12,890 nt of DNA, taken from Microcaldota archaeon. Its GTDB lineage: Archaea; Micrarchaeota; Micrarchaeia; Anstonellales; Anstonellaceae. The DNA is taken from assembly GCA_026396335.1 (NCBI GenBank), contig JAPLWZ010000143.1:1-12890 (forward strand). The letters run 5' to 3'. The position numbers and the translations under genes are program-made. The notes under the pieces are model-generated. The model did not search any database, had not been told where the DNA came from, and saw nothing but the letters and a program-made list of their open reading frames with translations. Shown piece by piece: positions 12,335 through 12,890 of this stretch (its first letter is position 1; the number at the start of each line of letters is the position of its first letter).

Positions 12335-12739
12335 ATGAATAATAACGAGTTTCAGGAGATGCTGAAAAAAATCGGCAATGCTACCTACAAGGAGCACGAG
12401 TGGCTTTTGGAGCTGGCTGAAGCCCCGGGCATTCCAAAGGCGCTTAGGGTGGCTGCAGGCGGCAAGGCTGCGCAGCAACTGCTTGAGCACAGGTACTTCA
12501 TGGACATTTACCGGAACATCAACAACGAAAAACTTCCGTCGGAAGTCCGCATGACCATGAAACAGGCCGGCGAGGCGGTGCTTTCCCGCGACACCGATTC
12601 CGAACTTAAATTCGCCAACCCGAAAAAATTCGAAACGGTCCTGAAAAACAGGGGGTTGTCTCCAAGTGCGGTCAGGGAGTTCAAAAATGATCTCTTTTTG
12701 GCAAATGCAGTCTGGCAGCTCAATCTCCGGAAGAATTAG
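12335..12739 (+). CDS. hypothetical helical protein, unrecognised
   Basis: I do not recognise this 134-residue protein. It is rich in Lys, Glu, Ala and Leu and looks almost wholly alpha-helical, with no membrane segment or Cys pair. Helical stretches include EFQEMLKKIG (5-14), HEWLLELAEA (20-29), KALRVAAGGKAAQQLLEH (35-52) and a C-terminal REFKNDLFLANAVWQLNLRK (quoted in part). The start has a TATA-like box at near-leaderless distance inside an inverted repeat. An opposite-strand frame over the same DNA has the His/Arg/Val bias of a shadow. It is divergent from rpo7. The coding call is fairly good; no role is suggested. Confidence 0.7.
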   Translation: MNNNEFQEMLKKIGNATYKEHEWLLELAEAPGIPKALRVAAGGKAAQQLLEHRYFMDIYRNINNEKLPSEVRMTMKQAGEAVLSRDTDSELKFANPKKFETVLKNRGLSPSAVREFKNDLFLANAVWQLNLRKN

Positions 12740-12748
12740 TGAGATCTT

Positions 12749-12890
12749 GTGGCGGACACGAACATCTCTGCCCGGTTCACTTCTGTTTTGCATACGTTTT
12801 CTGAAGCAAAAGCGCGTCTTTTTCAATCAGCGGAGACTCGCAAATGGCAGTGCCTGACCAGCCGTTCTCCTTCCAAGCAGAAGCAAGCGG
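12749..12890 (+). CDS. possible 5' end of a gene running off the window
   Basis: From a GTG at 12749 a frame stays open to the window edge, starting VADTNISARFTSVLHTF and looking protein-like for about 35 residues. AGTGAG lies a few bases upstream, beside the stop of the previous gene. A rival start is the ATG at 12844 in another frame (MAVPDQPFSFQAEAS), with GGAG 8 nt before it. The two could also be one gene with an indel, as elsewhere in this window. The choice cannot be made from this sequence, and no family is recognised. Confidence 0.3.
   Translation, partial: MADTNISARFTSVLHTFSEAKARLFQSAETRKWQCLTSRSPSKQKQA

Noticed and set aside
12302..12826. 174-residue - strand frame over the last gene
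   Set aside because: It is longer than the + strand gene but has Phe/Arg/Val/His shadow bias and no promoter or ribosome-binding site; the + strand product has normal helical composition.
1..12890. CRISPR array, tRNA or rRNA gene, transposase or integrase
   Set aside because: No spaced direct repeats, no cloverleaf-like sequence with a T-loop GTTC box in the gaps, and no mobile-element protein motif were seen on either strand.

Overview
The window comes from an archaeon. The evidence is a set of genes for archaeal information processing and lipid chemistry: an Orc1/Cdc6 initiator, RNA polymerase subunit Rpo7 next to Spt4, ribosomal protein eS26, a geranylgeranylglyceryl phosphate synthase (GGGPS) homologue, an archaeal SepF and an Mtq2-type methyltransferase. 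TATA boxes about 27 nt upstream of several start codons (leaderless transcripts) and GGTGA-type Shine-Dalgarno sites inside operons agree with this. Small compact genes, together with eS26 and SepF, would fit a DPANN-type or otherwise uncultivated lineage, but the window alone cannot fix the phylum.

Layout. 1-718: a possible gene end on the + strand, tandem hairpins, then thymidylate kinase on the - strand. 824-3784 (+): an unrecognised 189-residue protein, a broken NAD-dependent epimerase, an unusual GGGPS homologue and a short YrdC-type threonylcarbamoyl-AMP synthase. 3793-4698 (-): an unrecognised protein with a TPR-like end. It shares a promoter region with 4777-6517 (+), which holds an Mtq2-like methyltransferase, a TrmJ-like SPOUT methyltransferase and a small membrane protein. 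6573-6938 (-): SepF, divergent from 7065-10372 (+), which holds orc1/cdc6, a YfbR/HDDC2-type HD phosphohydrolase and a frameshifted, internally duplicated Cys-rich protein. 10369-12186 (-): rpo7, spt4, eS26, a small DUF1805-like protein and two tiny membrane proteins in an AT-richer patch. 12335-12739 (+): an unrecognised helical protein, with a possible partial gene running off the end.

Several genes serve translation: t6A synthesis, release-factor methylation, RNA 2'-O-methylation and eS26. Others serve transcription (Rpo7, Spt4), replication and nucleotide metabolism (Orc1/Cdc6, Tmk, HD nucleotidase) and division (SepF). The most notable points are the GGGPS homologue, which lacks a conserved loop and has altered active-site residues; its ribosome-binding site in a hairpin loop; the duplicated Cys-rich protein; and a recurring double-hairpin arrangement. 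Two genes are frameshifted and a third lacks an internal block, so assembly error must be weighed against real decay. I saw no CRISPR array, insertion sequence, tRNA or rRNA gene, and no gene-free stretch longer than about 150 bases.
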